DNA of 64,000 nucleotides from positions 1,240,001-1,304,000 of the forward strand of contig NZ_CP162005.1 in NCBI RefSeq assembly GCF_040822065.1, given 5' to 3'. This document shows positions 16,802-25,473 of this stretch, piece by piece. Both the position numbers and the translations under genes were made by a program. Position 1 is the first letter of the stretch; each line of letters opens with the position of its first letter. The notes beneath the pieces were generated by a model. The model ran no database searches and was not told the DNA's origin. It worked only from the letters and a program-made list of their open reading frames with translations. The stretch is from Pedobacter sp. WC2423 (GTDB lineage: Bacteria; Bacteroidota; Bacteroidia; Sphingobacteriales; Sphingobacteriaceae).

Positions 16802-17956
16802 TTAAATTTTCAAGTCCAGTACAGAGGCCATTGTTATTGCTTTTCCGCCAAAACGCTGACGTATTTTATCCATTGCCTGGCATAAATTATATTGCTCCTG
16901 TGAATTTTCATATAAATCAATCTGCTCAAAACCATTCACCAGGTTAGACAGGCGTACACCAACCAGGCGGATCAGCATGCGTTTCTGATATACTTGTTTG
17001 AATAGATCTTTGGCTTTGCGGATCAGCACTGCGTCCATAGAAGTATAAGAAATCGTTGCCTGTTTAGTCACGTCCTCAAAGTTGGAATAACGGATGGTCA
17101 CTGTGATGCAAGCGGCGATTTTCTGCTTTTGCCGGAGTTCAAAGCCCAGGTCCATCACCATGGAGGTAATGAGGTTATTAATCGTTTCCACGTCAATAGA
17201 ATCGGCTTTAAAAGTACATTGTGTCCCTATACTTTTTTGTTCCTGGTAAGGGATAACCTCAGACTGATCAATTCCTTTTGCCTTTTGTAATAAAGACAAC
17301 CCGTTTTTACCGAGTAAACTGACCATCTGATCCGGATGAATCTGTGAAAGGGTAAAAATCTTTTTAATCCCCATATCACTGAGTTTCATAAAAGTTTTTT
17401 CACCTAATCCGGGAATCTTTCTGATCGATAAAGGGTTGAGAAATGGCTGTACTTCATTTTGCATGACATCAAGTTCTCCATTCGGTTTACACTCATTGGT
17501 TGCCATTTTGGAAACCGTTTTATTGACTGATAAGCCAAAGGAGATAGGCAGCCCTGTTTCCCTGATCACGGTTTGACGCAATTCATGAGCATACTGAAGC
17601 GTACCATGGAAACGATCCATTCCGGTCATATCTATATAATGCTCATCGATACTTGCTTTTTCAATCAGCGGAACGCGGGATCTTAAAATCTCGGTAATTT
17701 CTTGTGAAGCTTCAGAATAAGCGTCCATGTTGCCTTTAATAAAAATAGCATGCGGGCAAAGCATTCTTGCCATACGGGAAGACATGGCAGAATGCACACC
17801 AAATTTACGGGCTTCATAGCTACAGGAAGCAACTACGCCACGATCAGAAATACCACCGATAATAACCGGCAGACCAGCTAGCTTTGAATCTTTCCGGACT
17901 TCGACAGAAACGAAAAAAGAGTCCTGATCCATGTGTATGATGTGTTTCCCTGCCAT
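16802..17956 (-). CDS. dinB: Y-family DNA polymerase (DinB/Pol IV type)
   Basis: The 384-residue protein is a Y-family polymerase: HMDQDSFFVSVE carries the first metal ligand D10, CSYEARKFGV is the fingers motif, and ASIDEHYIDMTG supplies D104 and E105. These catalytic residues are intact, unlike in ImuB, which is a catalytically dead partner of DnaE2. A thumb with PGLGEKTFMKL and a little-finger domain follow. It is transcribed with the dnaE2-like gene from a promoter at 17976-18008 that overlaps an inverted repeat, which suggests damage-inducible repression. Confidence 0.88.
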   Translation of the reverse strand: MAGKHIIHMDQDSFFVSVEVRKDSKLAGLPVIIGGISDRGVVASCSYEARKFGVHSAMSSRMARMLCPHAIFIKGNMDAYSEASQEITEILRSRVPLIEKASIDEHYIDMTGMDRFHGTLQYAHELRQTVIRETGLPISFGLSVNKTVSKMATNECKPNGELDVMQNEVQPFLNPLSIRKIPGLGEKTFMKLSDMGIKKIFTLSQIHPDQMVSLLGKNGLSLLQKAKGIDQSEVIPYQEQKSIGTQCTFKADSIDVETINNLITSMVMDLGFELRQKQKIAACITVTIRYSNFEDVTKQATISYTSMDAVLIRKAKDLFKQVYQKRMLIRLVGVRLSNLVNGFEQIDLYENSQEQYNLCQAMDKIRQRFGGKAITMASVLDLKI

Positions 17957-17975
17957 AAAACGGTTTATTTTTACA

Positions 17976-18008
17976 CAAATGTATGCTAAAAATAGTCGTT
18001 ATAACAAG
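17976..18008 (-). promoter_or_regulatory. Promoter of the dinB-dnaE2 operon
   Basis: On the minus strand, CTTG (18005-18008) and TACATTTG (17976-17983) are separated by 21 nt, one mismatch from the Bacteroidota TTTG/TAnnTTTG consensus. The start codon follows 19 bp after the -7 box. Confidence 0.6.
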
Positions 18009-18035
18009 TAATTTACTAAATATATTAGTAATTAC
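18008..18035. promoter_or_regulatory. Operator-like inverted repeat at the dinB promoter
   Basis: The arms GTAAT-T-TACTAA and TTAGTA-ATTAC surround a 5-nt centre (ATATA); apart from one bulged T the arms pair perfectly over 11 bp. The repeat touches the -33 box of the dinB promoter. It is a candidate site for a damage-responsive repressor such as LexA, but I cannot match it to a known box. Confidence 0.55.
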
Positions 18036-18050
18036 ATCTGGTGATAAAAT

Positions 18051-18093
18051 AAAAAAGGGGAATGAAACTTATATAGTCTCCTTCCCCTTTTTT
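18051..18093 (-). terminator. Terminator after the nuclease gene
   Basis: A perfect 12-bp stem (18051-18062 with 18082-18093) has a GGGG/CCCC core and ends in a run of A on one side and T on the other, so it can work in both directions. It lies 15 bp after the nuclease stop and shields the dinB promoter from read-through. Confidence 0.85.
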
Positions 18094-18108
18094 AAATCGC
18101 TGTTCAGG

Positions 18109-19491
18109 TTAAACGCCCGAATCGGTACGGTTTTCAAGAACCGTTTGTATGCTTTGACTCACGTTAGACATAATGTTAACACCTGCGGCAGTTTCAATAG
18201 ATTTTACAGTAGTCAGGTATTGTTTCCAGTCTGCATTAACTGTGCTTTGATCGTTTGGTGTATCTACAGCAATCACCCGTGTTGAAGAGGTAATGCGTGA
18301 AAGATCATTGTTACCATTAGGAATTACAACAATAACTTTCCAAACGCGGGAAGGTACATTTACTTTTCCACCATCAATTGTAGTCTGGAAGCCATTTGAA
18401 CCTGTACCACCAGATCCGTAAGAACCCATAACCACATAAACCTCATTACCAGCGGTCACTAAAGAACGCACGTAATTTTCAAGGTTTGCCCAGGTTTGCT
18501 GATTGTTTTTAGGTGCTTGCGGAATCATATTCGTCATTAAAAACGTAGCTGAATTCGCAGTGCTGCTTGAAGTCCGGTCACCTGAAGGACAGTTATGCCC
18601 ACGGTCAAAACCAGAACCAGAATAGCTTGTATTGCTTACACCGTACCAGCCAGAAGGCAGGTTAATATCTGCTCTGAAGTTATCAGAACGGGAAGTGCTG
18701 CCCAGATCAGCACTGCTGATATGCCATGATACCCAGTTAGGTGTACCTTTATCTTTATTGTAAGACTCGGTGAAATAAGTCTGATCCATCAGGTAATTCG
18801 CTGTTGAATTGATGCTTGGTTGTGCATTGCTTGGATTTCCCAGCAATAAGTTATTATTATCAGCACTGTTACCTGGAGTACCTGTACCTGGATTTGTGCC
18901 CGGATCGGTAGGAGTGGTGCTGCCACCTGTACTCAAACTGATATCATCGATGTTAATGCGCGCAGTACCACCTGATATTTTGCGGATTTCAAAGGTCAGG
19001 TTACCTGTTTTAGTAACTGCAAAAGTTGCAGTAGCCAATTGACTTGAAGAAGTAGTGATGGTGTTGCCTACCTGTGAATAAGTACTGCCGTTATCACCTG
19101 ATACCCATAATTGCCATGTAGAAGCATTATCAGTTCCATATACCGCATGTTTAACAGTGACTGAAGCTGGGCTGCTGACATTAAAATTCATACTCAGGAT
19201 ACCATTGTTGCGGATACGCACAGATTTTGTTCCTGATTTGACATCAGCACTTGCTGAACCGATCAATGCGTCGTTAAGGCTCCATGAACCAGTAGTTAGC
19301 GTAACATCTCCGGTAGCATAAGAACTTTTGTTTCCTGATTCAAAGTCTTCCGTGATGACAGTAGCGGTAGCTTGATTTGCAGCGCTTTGGCCTGACGGGT
19401 TTGACGGACTAAGGTCTTGCGTAGTGTTTTTCGAACACGATGCAAATGCCAGCGATAAGCAGCTGGCGAAAAGTAGATTTCTGAATTTCAT
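18109..19491 (-). CDS. DNA/RNA non-specific endonuclease, lipoprotein
   Basis: The 460-residue protein has a lipoprotein signal with lipobox LAFASC (cysteine 19), a jelly-roll or Ig-like domain (about 45-190), a P/T/G-rich linker (about 195-210) and a C-terminal NUC domain. The nuclease signature FDRGHNCPSGDR contains the catalytic histidine of the DRGH motif, and WANLENYVR supplies the metal-binding asparagine. It is a surface or periplasmic nuclease, probably for nucleic-acid scavenging. The N-terminal domain may bind substrate or cell-surface glycans (inference). It stands alone, with a strong terminator downstream. Confidence 0.9.
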   Translation of the reverse strand: MKFRNLLFASCLSLAFASCSKNTTQDLSPSNPSGQSAANQATATVITEDFESGNKSSYATGDVTLTTGSWSLNDALIGSASADVKSGTKSVRIRNNGILSMNFNVSSPASVTVKHAVYGTDNASTWQLWVSGDNGSTYSQVGNTITTSSSQLATATFAVTKTGNLTFEIRKISGGTARINIDDISLSTGGSTTPTDPGTNPGTGTPGNSADNNNLLLGNPSNAQPSINSTANYLMDQTYFTESYNKDKGTPNWVSWHISSADLGSTSRSDNFRADINLPSGWYGVSNTSYSGSGFDRGHNCPSGDRTSSSTANSATFLMTNMIPQAPKNNQQTWANLENYVRSLVTAGNEVYVVMGSYGSGGTGSNGFQTTIDGGKVNVPSRVWKVIVVIPNGNNDLSRITSSTRVIAVDTPNDQSTVNADWKQYLTTVKSIETAAGVNIMSNVSQSIQTVLENRTDSGV

Positions 19492-19644
19492 AGGTTGATT
19501 AATATTTAGGTAAATAAACTCATATCATATTAAAGTTATATTATTTAAGTGTTATTTAATTAAAAATATATCAATTGATATGAAAACAAAAATTACTGAT
19601 AAAGAAATCACTATACCACAAATACCTGGAATTCAGTAAAAAAC

Positions 19645-20904
19645 TTATACTATTACTGATACTTTCTCGGTTTGAGTTGTTCCGGTTTCCTTCAGCAGCA
19701 AACTCACCACAATTGCAATCACAATTCCTGCAATCCAGAACAACCCGGCAGACTGAAAATGACTGGCTTTATCTGTTGCCCCTGTTAATGTTTGACCAAA
19801 GAAATGACTAAACAACGGGCTCACCAGTGTAGTTACACTAAAAGTGATGAAATTAATTGCTCCGGTAGCACTTCCTTTTACATGGTCAGGATTAGATTCT
19901 TTGATAACCGAGTAGGGGATCATAGCAGCTCCTGAGGCTACACCTAGCACAAACGTACTCACATATGCGGGTACCAGATCTGGCAAAAACAATAATTGTA
20001 ATAAACTTAAAATCATCAGTACCGCGCCGCCAGTCAATACCGGTTTACGCTGACCAATTTTGTCGGTCAGATACCCCAGAAGCGGACAACCAAATACCCA
20101 GCCCATAGGGACCATGGCACAGGCAATGGTAGCCTCATGAAAGCTGAAAGCCCTGTCTTGCTGGAAAAACGCTACCCCCCAGGTCATCGCAAAAATAGTG
20201 GTTGGTGCAAATAAAAGGCCTGAAATAATACCGCAAAGCCACGATTGCGTATTAGAGAATACGATTTTATAAGGACTTAAGAATCCTTTTGAATGCAGTT
20301 GTCTGGTAGATTTCTGTTCTTCTTTAGCTTTAGGAATAACCAGTAATAACCCAAAAGCAACGAGGATGGTAAACATTCCTGCGCCAATCCAGAAAAATTT
20401 CTGGTCAACTCCTTTCTCAATCAAAGGGCCTATCACAAATTGTCCGGCAGAACCACCCAGCATCCCTATACATTGTGTAAAACCAATGGCTGTAGCTAAT
20501 GACTTTGGGGAGAACCCTTTTGTAGCCAGGTAAACACAGCCGGGAAAAGCAAATGCACAACCTGCCCCCTGCAATAAACGACCAGTATTTCCGGCAAATT
20601 CGCTGGAAATAACAAAAAGTAAAGCACCAATTCCAAGGATTACTGCGCCGGCAAACAAAGAATATTTAGCACCAAACCTGTCGAGTGCTACCCCTGCAAT
20701 CAAACTGCAGGTTGAATACGTATAATAATAAGTGCCTATAATAGAGACCAGGCCAATCGTAGAAACATTAAATACTGCTGATAATTCAGGGATCATGACC
20801 GCCGGAGCAGCTCTGATTACATAATCCAGAAAATAAAAGAGAAGGCCGAAAACCCAGGCAATAATATAATATTTTGTAGCAGATGATTTTTTGATGTGAT
20901 CCAT
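19645..20904 (-). CDS. MFS transporter
   Basis: The 419-residue protein has twelve predicted membrane segments. Between the second and third lies GVALDRFGAKYSLF, the MFS motif A region, with a second copy at GYLTDKIGQRKPV in the second half. It resembles the anion:cation symporter or nitrate/oxalate type branch more than drug exporters, but the substrate cannot be read. It follows the HxlR regulator by 7 bp in the same direction, so it is probably that regulator's target together with the divergent MFS gene. Confidence 0.82.
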   Translation of the reverse strand: MDHIKKSSATKYYIIAWVFGLLFYFLDYVIRAAPAVMIPELSAVFNVSTIGLVSIIGTYYYTYSTCSLIAGVALDRFGAKYSLFAGAVILGIGALLFVISSEFAGNTGRLLQGAGCAFAFPGCVYLATKGFSPKSLATAIGFTQCIGMLGGSAGQFVIGPLIEKGVDQKFFWIGAGMFTILVAFGLLLVIPKAKEEQKSTRQLHSKGFLSPYKIVFSNTQSWLCGIISGLLFAPTTIFAMTWGVAFFQQDRAFSFHEATIACAMVPMGWVFGCPLLGYLTDKIGQRKPVLTGGAVLMILSLLQLLFLPDLVPAYVSTFVLGVASGAAMIPYSVIKESNPDHVKGSATGAINFITFSVTTLVSPLFSHFFGQTLTGATDKASHFQSAGLFWIAGIVIAIVVSLLLKETGTTQTEKVSVIV

Positions 20905-20911
20905 AAGGAGT

Positions 20912-21298
20912 TTAATGTAGCTTAACTTTAGTCAATTGGCAATAGTTATCGCCCCAGTCTGACAAGACCTGCATAACCGGGATGAGTGTTTGCCCCAGTT
21001 CGGTGAGCTGGTATTCTACTTTAGGTGGTGATTCTGCATAAGCTTTTCTGGAAATGATGCCATCACGTTCCAGTTCCCGCAATTGTACAGTCAAGGTAGT
21101 TTGTGTAATATCCTGCATTTTTTTTCTCAGCTCTCCAAACCTTGCGGGGCATTCCTGACGGATCGCATTTAATAAAAGTAATTTCCATTTCCCGCCAATC
21201 ACTTTCCACGCGTTTGTCATTGAACAGTTATCTTCCGGCTGCCCGTAATTTTCTTGTTTTATAACCAGCTGAGGGTCATCATTAGTACTGTTTTCCAT
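20912..21298 (-). CDS. HxlR-family transcriptional regulator
   Basis: The 128-residue winged-helix protein carries the HxlR pattern CSMTNAWKVIGGKWKLLLL with the conserved N-terminal cysteine (residue 25), then RFGELRKKMQDITQTTLTVQ (recognition helix) and LTELGQTLIPVM. Family members often sense redox or aldehyde stress through that cysteine. I start it at the ATG at 21298, because the longer frame to 21400 would leave almost no leader before the divergent gene. It lies between two MFS genes, one downstream and one divergent at 110 bp, and probably regulates both. Confidence 0.85.
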   Translation of the reverse strand: MENSTNDDPQLVIKQENYGQPEDNCSMTNAWKVIGGKWKLLLLNAIRQECPARFGELRKKMQDITQTTLTVQLRELERDGIISRKAYAESPPKVEYQLTELGQTLIPVMQVLSDWGDNYCQLTKVKLH

Positions 21299-21408
21299 AC
21301 TTAGTATTGTCCGGTAAACTACTTGTTTAACTTCAATGGAGCTTCCATCTTTGGGCCTAAAGTTAACCATAATAGAGCGATCTACCCATAAAAAACACAT
21401 GAATAGCT

Positions 21409-22833
21409 ATGACTAAGCAGTCTTCCAAATGGATCATATTAATTATCCTGTCCTCTTCGATATTTTTATCTGTTATTGATATCTTCATAGTCAATATAGC
21501 TGTACCTGCTATCAAAAAAGGGATTCATGGTACAGATGGCGATATACAACTTGTGATTGCTTTATACCTGCTGGGTTATGCTGCGTTCTTAATTACTGGC
21601 GGCAGAGCAGGGGATTACTATGGTAAAAAAAAGGTTTTTATCGTGGCCATGCTATCCTTTACTTTCGCTTCGCTGTTATGCGGGATTTCTCAAACAGCTT
21701 TTCAATTGAACGCCGCCCGTTTCTTTCAGGGAATCAGTGCGGCATTCATGGTGCCCCAGGGGATTGCTTATATTCAGGTAATTTTCCCTTCTCCTGAGGA
21801 ACGTATTAAAGCAATGGGGATTTATGGAAGTATAGCGGGGGCAGCATCTGTGATCGGACAATTTCTGGGGGGCCTATTGCCAGATACCCATTTTTTTATC
21901 GCAGGCTGGCGATTGATTTTCCTGATTAATTTACCTTTGGGTATGGTCTCAGCCTTTCTGGCTGCAAAATTATTAAAAGATAATAAGATAGAAAAAACCG
22001 GCAGATTTGACTATTCGGGAGTAATCCTGTTAACGGTAGCCCTGGTCAGTTTGATTTATCCATTGATACGGGGAGCAGAAATAGGCTGGCCCTGGTGGAG
22101 TGTAGTGCTGATTGGATTATCAATTGTCCTGCTGTTTCTCTTTTTATATGATCAAAAGAGAAAGCTGCTGCAAAGAAAGGAACCCTTGATTAATGTCAGG
22201 TTGTTCGCTTATAAAGATTTTAATATAGGCCTTTGTGCAGTTTTGTTTTATTTCATGGCACAGGATTCCTATTTCCTGATCAATGCAATCCTGTTACAAA
22301 CGGGATTTGGGATCAGCTCTTCAGAAACGGGTATCTTTTTCGTCTTTCAGGGGATAGGATATGTGCTGGCTTCACTCATAGCCATCCGGCTGATCCCGGT
22401 TTATGGAAAAAAGGTTTTGCAGGGTGGCGTCCTGATTATGATAACTGCCTTAATTCTCCATATCGTGTTTTTTAAATCGGCAGCAGTAAGCAGGATGATA
22501 TTTTTACCCATTTTATTCATTTATGGTACAGGCTGCGGGTCTGTATTACCTTCTTTACTGACTATGGCGCTGAAAAGTATTCCGCCAAAATTTGCTGGTG
22601 CAGCTTCAGGAACTTTTTCGACTTTTCAGCAAACAGCAATTGCCCTGGGAATTGGCATTGTAGGAGGAGTCTTCTTTAAGGTACTCGGGAAATCCGGAAC
22701 GCCCCAGGCTTATTTATCCGCTTATCAAACAGCCACTATAGTCAATGTAATCCTTTTAGTATTGGTCGGCTTTTTCCTCTTTCTTTTACCAGAGAAAACT
22801 ACCACCTCCGGAAATAATCGTGTAAAAAAATAA
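21409..22833 (+). CDS. MFS transporter, DHA2 (14-TMS drug:H+ antiporter) type
   Basis: The 474-residue protein has about 14 membrane segments and DHA2 features: LSVIDIFIVNIAVPAIKKGI in the first helix, GRAGDYYGKKKVF (motif A) and ARFFQGISAAFMVPQGIAYI (motif B/C region). Such pumps export toxic compounds with proton uptake. It is divergent from the HxlR gene, an arrangement typical of a regulator controlling an efflux gene. A 10-bp terminator hairpin follows at 22857-22898. Confidence 0.86.
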   Translation: MTKQSSKWIILIILSSSIFLSVIDIFIVNIAVPAIKKGIHGTDGDIQLVIALYLLGYAAFLITGGRAGDYYGKKKVFIVAMLSFTFASLLCGISQTAFQLNAARFFQGISAAFMVPQGIAYIQVIFPSPEERIKAMGIYGSIAGAASVIGQFLGGLLPDTHFFIAGWRLIFLINLPLGMVSAFLAAKLLKDNKIEKTGRFDYSGVILLTVALVSLIYPLIRGAEIGWPWWSVVLIGLSIVLLFLFLYDQKRKLLQRKEPLINVRLFAYKDFNIGLCAVLFYFMAQDSYFLINAILLQTGFGISSSETGIFFVFQGIGYVLASLIAIRLIPVYGKKVLQGGVLIMITALILHIVFFKSAAVSRMIFLPILFIYGTGCGSVLPSLLTMALKSIPPKFAGAASGTFSTFQQTAIALGIGIVGGVFFKVLGKSGTPQAYLSAYQTATIVNVILLVLVGFFLFLLPEKTTTSGNNRVKK

Positions 22834-22856
22834 AACGTTTTAAAATATTCCATAAC

Positions 22857-22898
22857 AAAAAGGCTTATTATTCGTTAATCTTAACAACAAGCCTTTTT
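22857..22898 (+). terminator. Terminator after the DHA2 transporter
   Basis: AAAAAGGCTT (22857-22866) pairs perfectly with AAGCCTTTTT (22889-22898) around a 22-nt loop and ends in a T run. Confidence 0.82.
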
Positions 22899-23032
22899 GC
22901 TTGTCAGAACCATAAAATTAGAGTAGTTTGGCTCAAAGAAGCTGACAGTTTTATTAACCGCTGCAGCAGCTTCTTTTTCAATATTAAAATAACGGTGGGA
23001 TAAGGACCTGGAAATCCCTTTGTGAATTAAAA

Positions 23033-23554
23033 ATGGAGATCATTAAAAACATTTATAAGCTAGTAGGAATTGTAAAGCACATAGACCTGCTGAGGTTGGA
23101 AGAAGGCGCTAAACAATATTTGACCCGGTTTAATATTAGTTTTGAAATTGTCACAGCCAAACCTTCCGCATTAAAAGTGAAAACCCGGCAATGGAAATGT
23201 AAAACCGGTCACCTTTTAGAAATCCCAAAACTAATCTCCCTTACTCAGGATCTATTTGAAAGATTTATTACCGGCGTACCTGTAACGGTTCATCCTATAG
23301 CTTATACACCTACTGTAGCAGATAACGTTGAACCAGACTGGATCTGTAATAAAATGCTGAATATGGGGGTTAAACTGAAAGATATTCACCAGGATACGGG
23401 TGTCGACAGGTTAAACCTGTCTTCCTGGATCGAAGGACTTCAGCCGATGAGCCAGGATGTTAAAGCCATGTTCTTTTATTATTTCGAAAGCCTGCAGCTG
23501 CGAAAAGATTCACACCAAAGTCCCAGCGTATTTAACGAACCCTGTTACAATTGA
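23033..23554 (+). CDS. Uncharacterised protein with a possible HTH region
   Basis: I do not recognise this 173-residue protein. It has no signal peptide or membrane segment. The C-terminal part (about 105-155) contains MGVKLKDIHQDTGVDRLNLS and a following helix that could be a helix-turn-helix of the phage-repressor type. The central part has a histidine- and proline-rich stretch (VTVHPIAYTPTVADNV). It lies alone, 100 bp ahead of the sigma-factor gene, in the same direction. The role is unknown. Confidence 0.65.
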   Translation: MEIIKNIYKLVGIVKHIDLLRLEEGAKQYLTRFNISFEIVTAKPSALKVKTRQWKCKTGHLLEIPKLISLTQDLFERFITGVPVTVHPIAYTPTVADNVEPDWICNKMLNMGVKLKDIHQDTGVDRLNLSSWIEGLQPMSQDVKAMFFYYFESLQLRKDSHQSPSVFNEPCYN

Positions 23555-23604
23555 TTTCAACCCTTTAAAAAAAACAGGAACCTCTTGATGTAGTGCAGAA
23601 GAGA

Positions 23605-23635
23605 TTTGGATGGTATGGTTAATTTGTTAAATTTG
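23605..23635 (+). promoter_or_regulatory. Consensus Bacteroidota promoter of the sigma-factor gene
   Basis: TTTG (23605-23608) and TAAATTTG (23628-23635) are separated by 19 nt, matching both boxes of the housekeeping-type promoter exactly. The sigma-factor ATG follows 20 bp downstream. Confidence 0.75.
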
Positions 23636-23655
23636 AGTTAACCAAATATGTCCCG

Positions 23656-24222
23656 ATGCCTAAACCTGCTCCAGACCTATCCCATCTGATCTGTGATATA
23701 GCTTTATATGATAGTGAAAATGCCTATGAAAAGCTTTTTAAGAGTCTTTTTCCTGCATTATATCGCTTCTGTTATTATCTGTTAAAGTCAAGAGAACTGG
23801 CTGAAGAGGTTGCAAATGATGTCATGATTACGCTTTGGAAAAACAGGAAGAAATTACCTGAGGTACAAAACATTAAAGTTTACACCTTCGTCATTGCACG
23901 TAATCTTTGCTTAAATCTTTTAAATAAACATTCCAAAAGAGAACTCATCTTTTTGGAGGATATTGATGTGCAAATTGTACTGGACAGCCTGAATCCCGAA
24001 CAGATCCTGATCAATGACGAGCTGAAAAGGAAATTAGAGCAAGCTACTGAAGCTTTGCCTAATAAATGTAAACTTGTTTTTAAGCTGATCAAAGAGGATG
24101 GATTGAGTTATAAAGAAACAGCTGCTATTCTGAATATTTCCACAAAGACTGTGGATGCCCATCTGGTCACCGCTGTAAAAAAACTGACCACCGTTCTTAA
24201 GGCCGAATTTAACCTGATGTAA
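23656..24222 (+). CDS. ECF RNA polymerase sigma factor
   Basis: The 188-residue protein has sigma region 2 (AEEVANDVMITLWKNR and following) and region 4 with the helix-turn-helix SYKETAAILNISTKTVDAHL. Short length and the lack of regions 1 and 3 mark it as an extracytoplasmic-function sigma factor. It is followed by an anti-sigma FecR gene and a SusC receptor with an STN domain, the classic trans-envelope cascade in which substrate binding at the outer membrane releases the sigma factor to activate susCD. Confidence 0.92.
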   Translation: MPKPAPDLSHLICDIALYDSENAYEKLFKSLFPALYRFCYYLLKSRELAEEVANDVMITLWKNRKKLPEVQNIKVYTFVIARNLCLNLLNKHSKRELIFLEDIDVQIVLDSLNPEQILINDELKRKLEQATEALPNKCKLVFKLIKEDGLSYKETAAILNISTKTVDAHLVTAVKKLTTVLKAEFNLM

Positions 24223-24318
24223 TTTTTATTTAATTTTTTTTCATTCCGGACTAGGGAGTTTTCTGATATATATTGTCTTATCTGAACTAACCAATATAAA
24301 ACTCTTGCGGCGGTCTTT

Positions 24319-25371
24319 ATGAAAAGAAGCAGAATTATAGAATTATTAGCTCGTAAAATGGCTGGTGAGGCAACCCCATATGAATTGGAGGAGCTGAAAG
24401 TGCTGATTGATAGCTATCCTGACTCTGTTTATTATGAAGAAGTACTCAAACAAATCTGGCTCAACAATGAAGAGAACGAAACAGCTATCCCTGATGCAGA
24501 CCGTATTTATCAATGTCACAGATTACGGTTTTATAACGAGCTGACTACGCCTGTACCGGAAGAATCAATTTTATTCCTTCATCAGTATAAAAAACTATCT
24601 ATCGCTGTTCTTACTTTATGCTTAATTTTTTTTGCTGGCTTATTTTATCTCCACAGCCATGAACAGGATAATTTCAACACGCAGCTGATTGCAGGAAAAG
24701 GAGTACGCAAAAAGATGAAACTGCCTGATGGCACTTTAGTCTGGCTCAATTCGGACAGCAAATTAGCTTACCACTCAGACATCAATAAAAAAAAGGTACG
24801 TATTGTACATTTAACTGGTGAAGCTTTTTTTGATGTTGCCCATCATGAGTCGCAGCCATTTGTAGTCCGTACCGATAAAATTGCAATTAAAGTACTAGGC
24901 ACTGCATTTAATGTAAAGGCTTATCCTGTAGATCAGAAATCTGTAGCTACGCTATTACGCGGGTCCATTGAATTATCTGTCAATGAAAGACCTCAGCAAA
25001 AAATCATTTTAAATCCTTCGGAGAAATTTGTACTGCAAGATGGTCAGCAAGGAGTACTAAAAATGGATGCTCAGGATATCACCTTGATGATTGAACATAT
25101 TGTACCTATTCATATTGGAGGAAATGAATATATTGAAGAAGTTTCCTGGAAAAATAATACGCTGGTATTCCACAATGAATCATTTGCAGACTTAAAACCA
25201 AGGCTGGAACGCTGGTTTAATATTAAAATTTACCTGGGTTCATCCAGAGCAAAATCTTATCGCTTTACCGGAGTCTTTAAAAATGAGAATATTAAAGAAG
25301 CCCTGACAGCTATGCAGTTAATCAAACCCTTCACCTTTAATCTTAGCACACATGACGTGACCATCTACTAA
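24319..25371 (+). CDS. FecR-type anti-sigma factor
   Basis: The 350-residue protein has a cytoplasmic N-terminal helical part that binds sigma (residues 1-88), one membrane segment (about 91-111), and a periplasmic FecR domain with LPDGTLVWLNSDSKLAY and LTGEAFFDVAHHESQPFVV. A C-terminal DUF4974-type domain ends the protein. It transmits the state of the SusC STN domain to the ECF sigma factor. It stands between that sigma gene and susC, followed by a hairpin. Confidence 0.92.
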   Translation: MKRSRIIELLARKMAGEATPYELEELKVLIDSYPDSVYYEEVLKQIWLNNEENETAIPDADRIYQCHRLRFYNELTTPVPEESILFLHQYKKLSIAVLTLCLIFFAGLFYLHSHEQDNFNTQLIAGKGVRKKMKLPDGTLVWLNSDSKLAYHSDINKKKVRIVHLTGEAFFDVAHHESQPFVVRTDKIAIKVLGTAFNVKAYPVDQKSVATLLRGSIELSVNERPQQKIILNPSEKFVLQDGQQGVLKMDAQDITLMIEHIVPIHIGGNEYIEEVSWKNNTLVFHNESFADLKPRLERWFNIKIYLGSSRAKSYRFTGVFKNENIKEALTAMQLIKPFTFNLSTHDVTIY

Positions 25372-25372
25372 A

Positions 25373-25408
25373 AAAAGGGAGTAAATGCGCCAACATTCCC
25401 TCCCTTTT
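25373..25408 (+). terminator. Terminator between fecR and susC
   Basis: AAAAGGGAG (25373-25381) pairs with CTCCCTTTT (25400-25408) around an 18-nt loop and begins right after the FecR stop. It would separate basal regulator expression from the susC transcription unit. Confidence 0.75.
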
Positions 25409-25473
25409 CAACCTTCCAACCCGTAAGATAACAAACGGTTTATCAGATTTTTAACTTTGAAATTCACAAATCT

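Noticed and set aside
20912-21400. A longer HxlR protein starting at 21400.
   Set aside because: The extra 34 residues are not part of the family and would leave only 8 bp to the divergent transporter start; the ATG at 21298 fits the family length.
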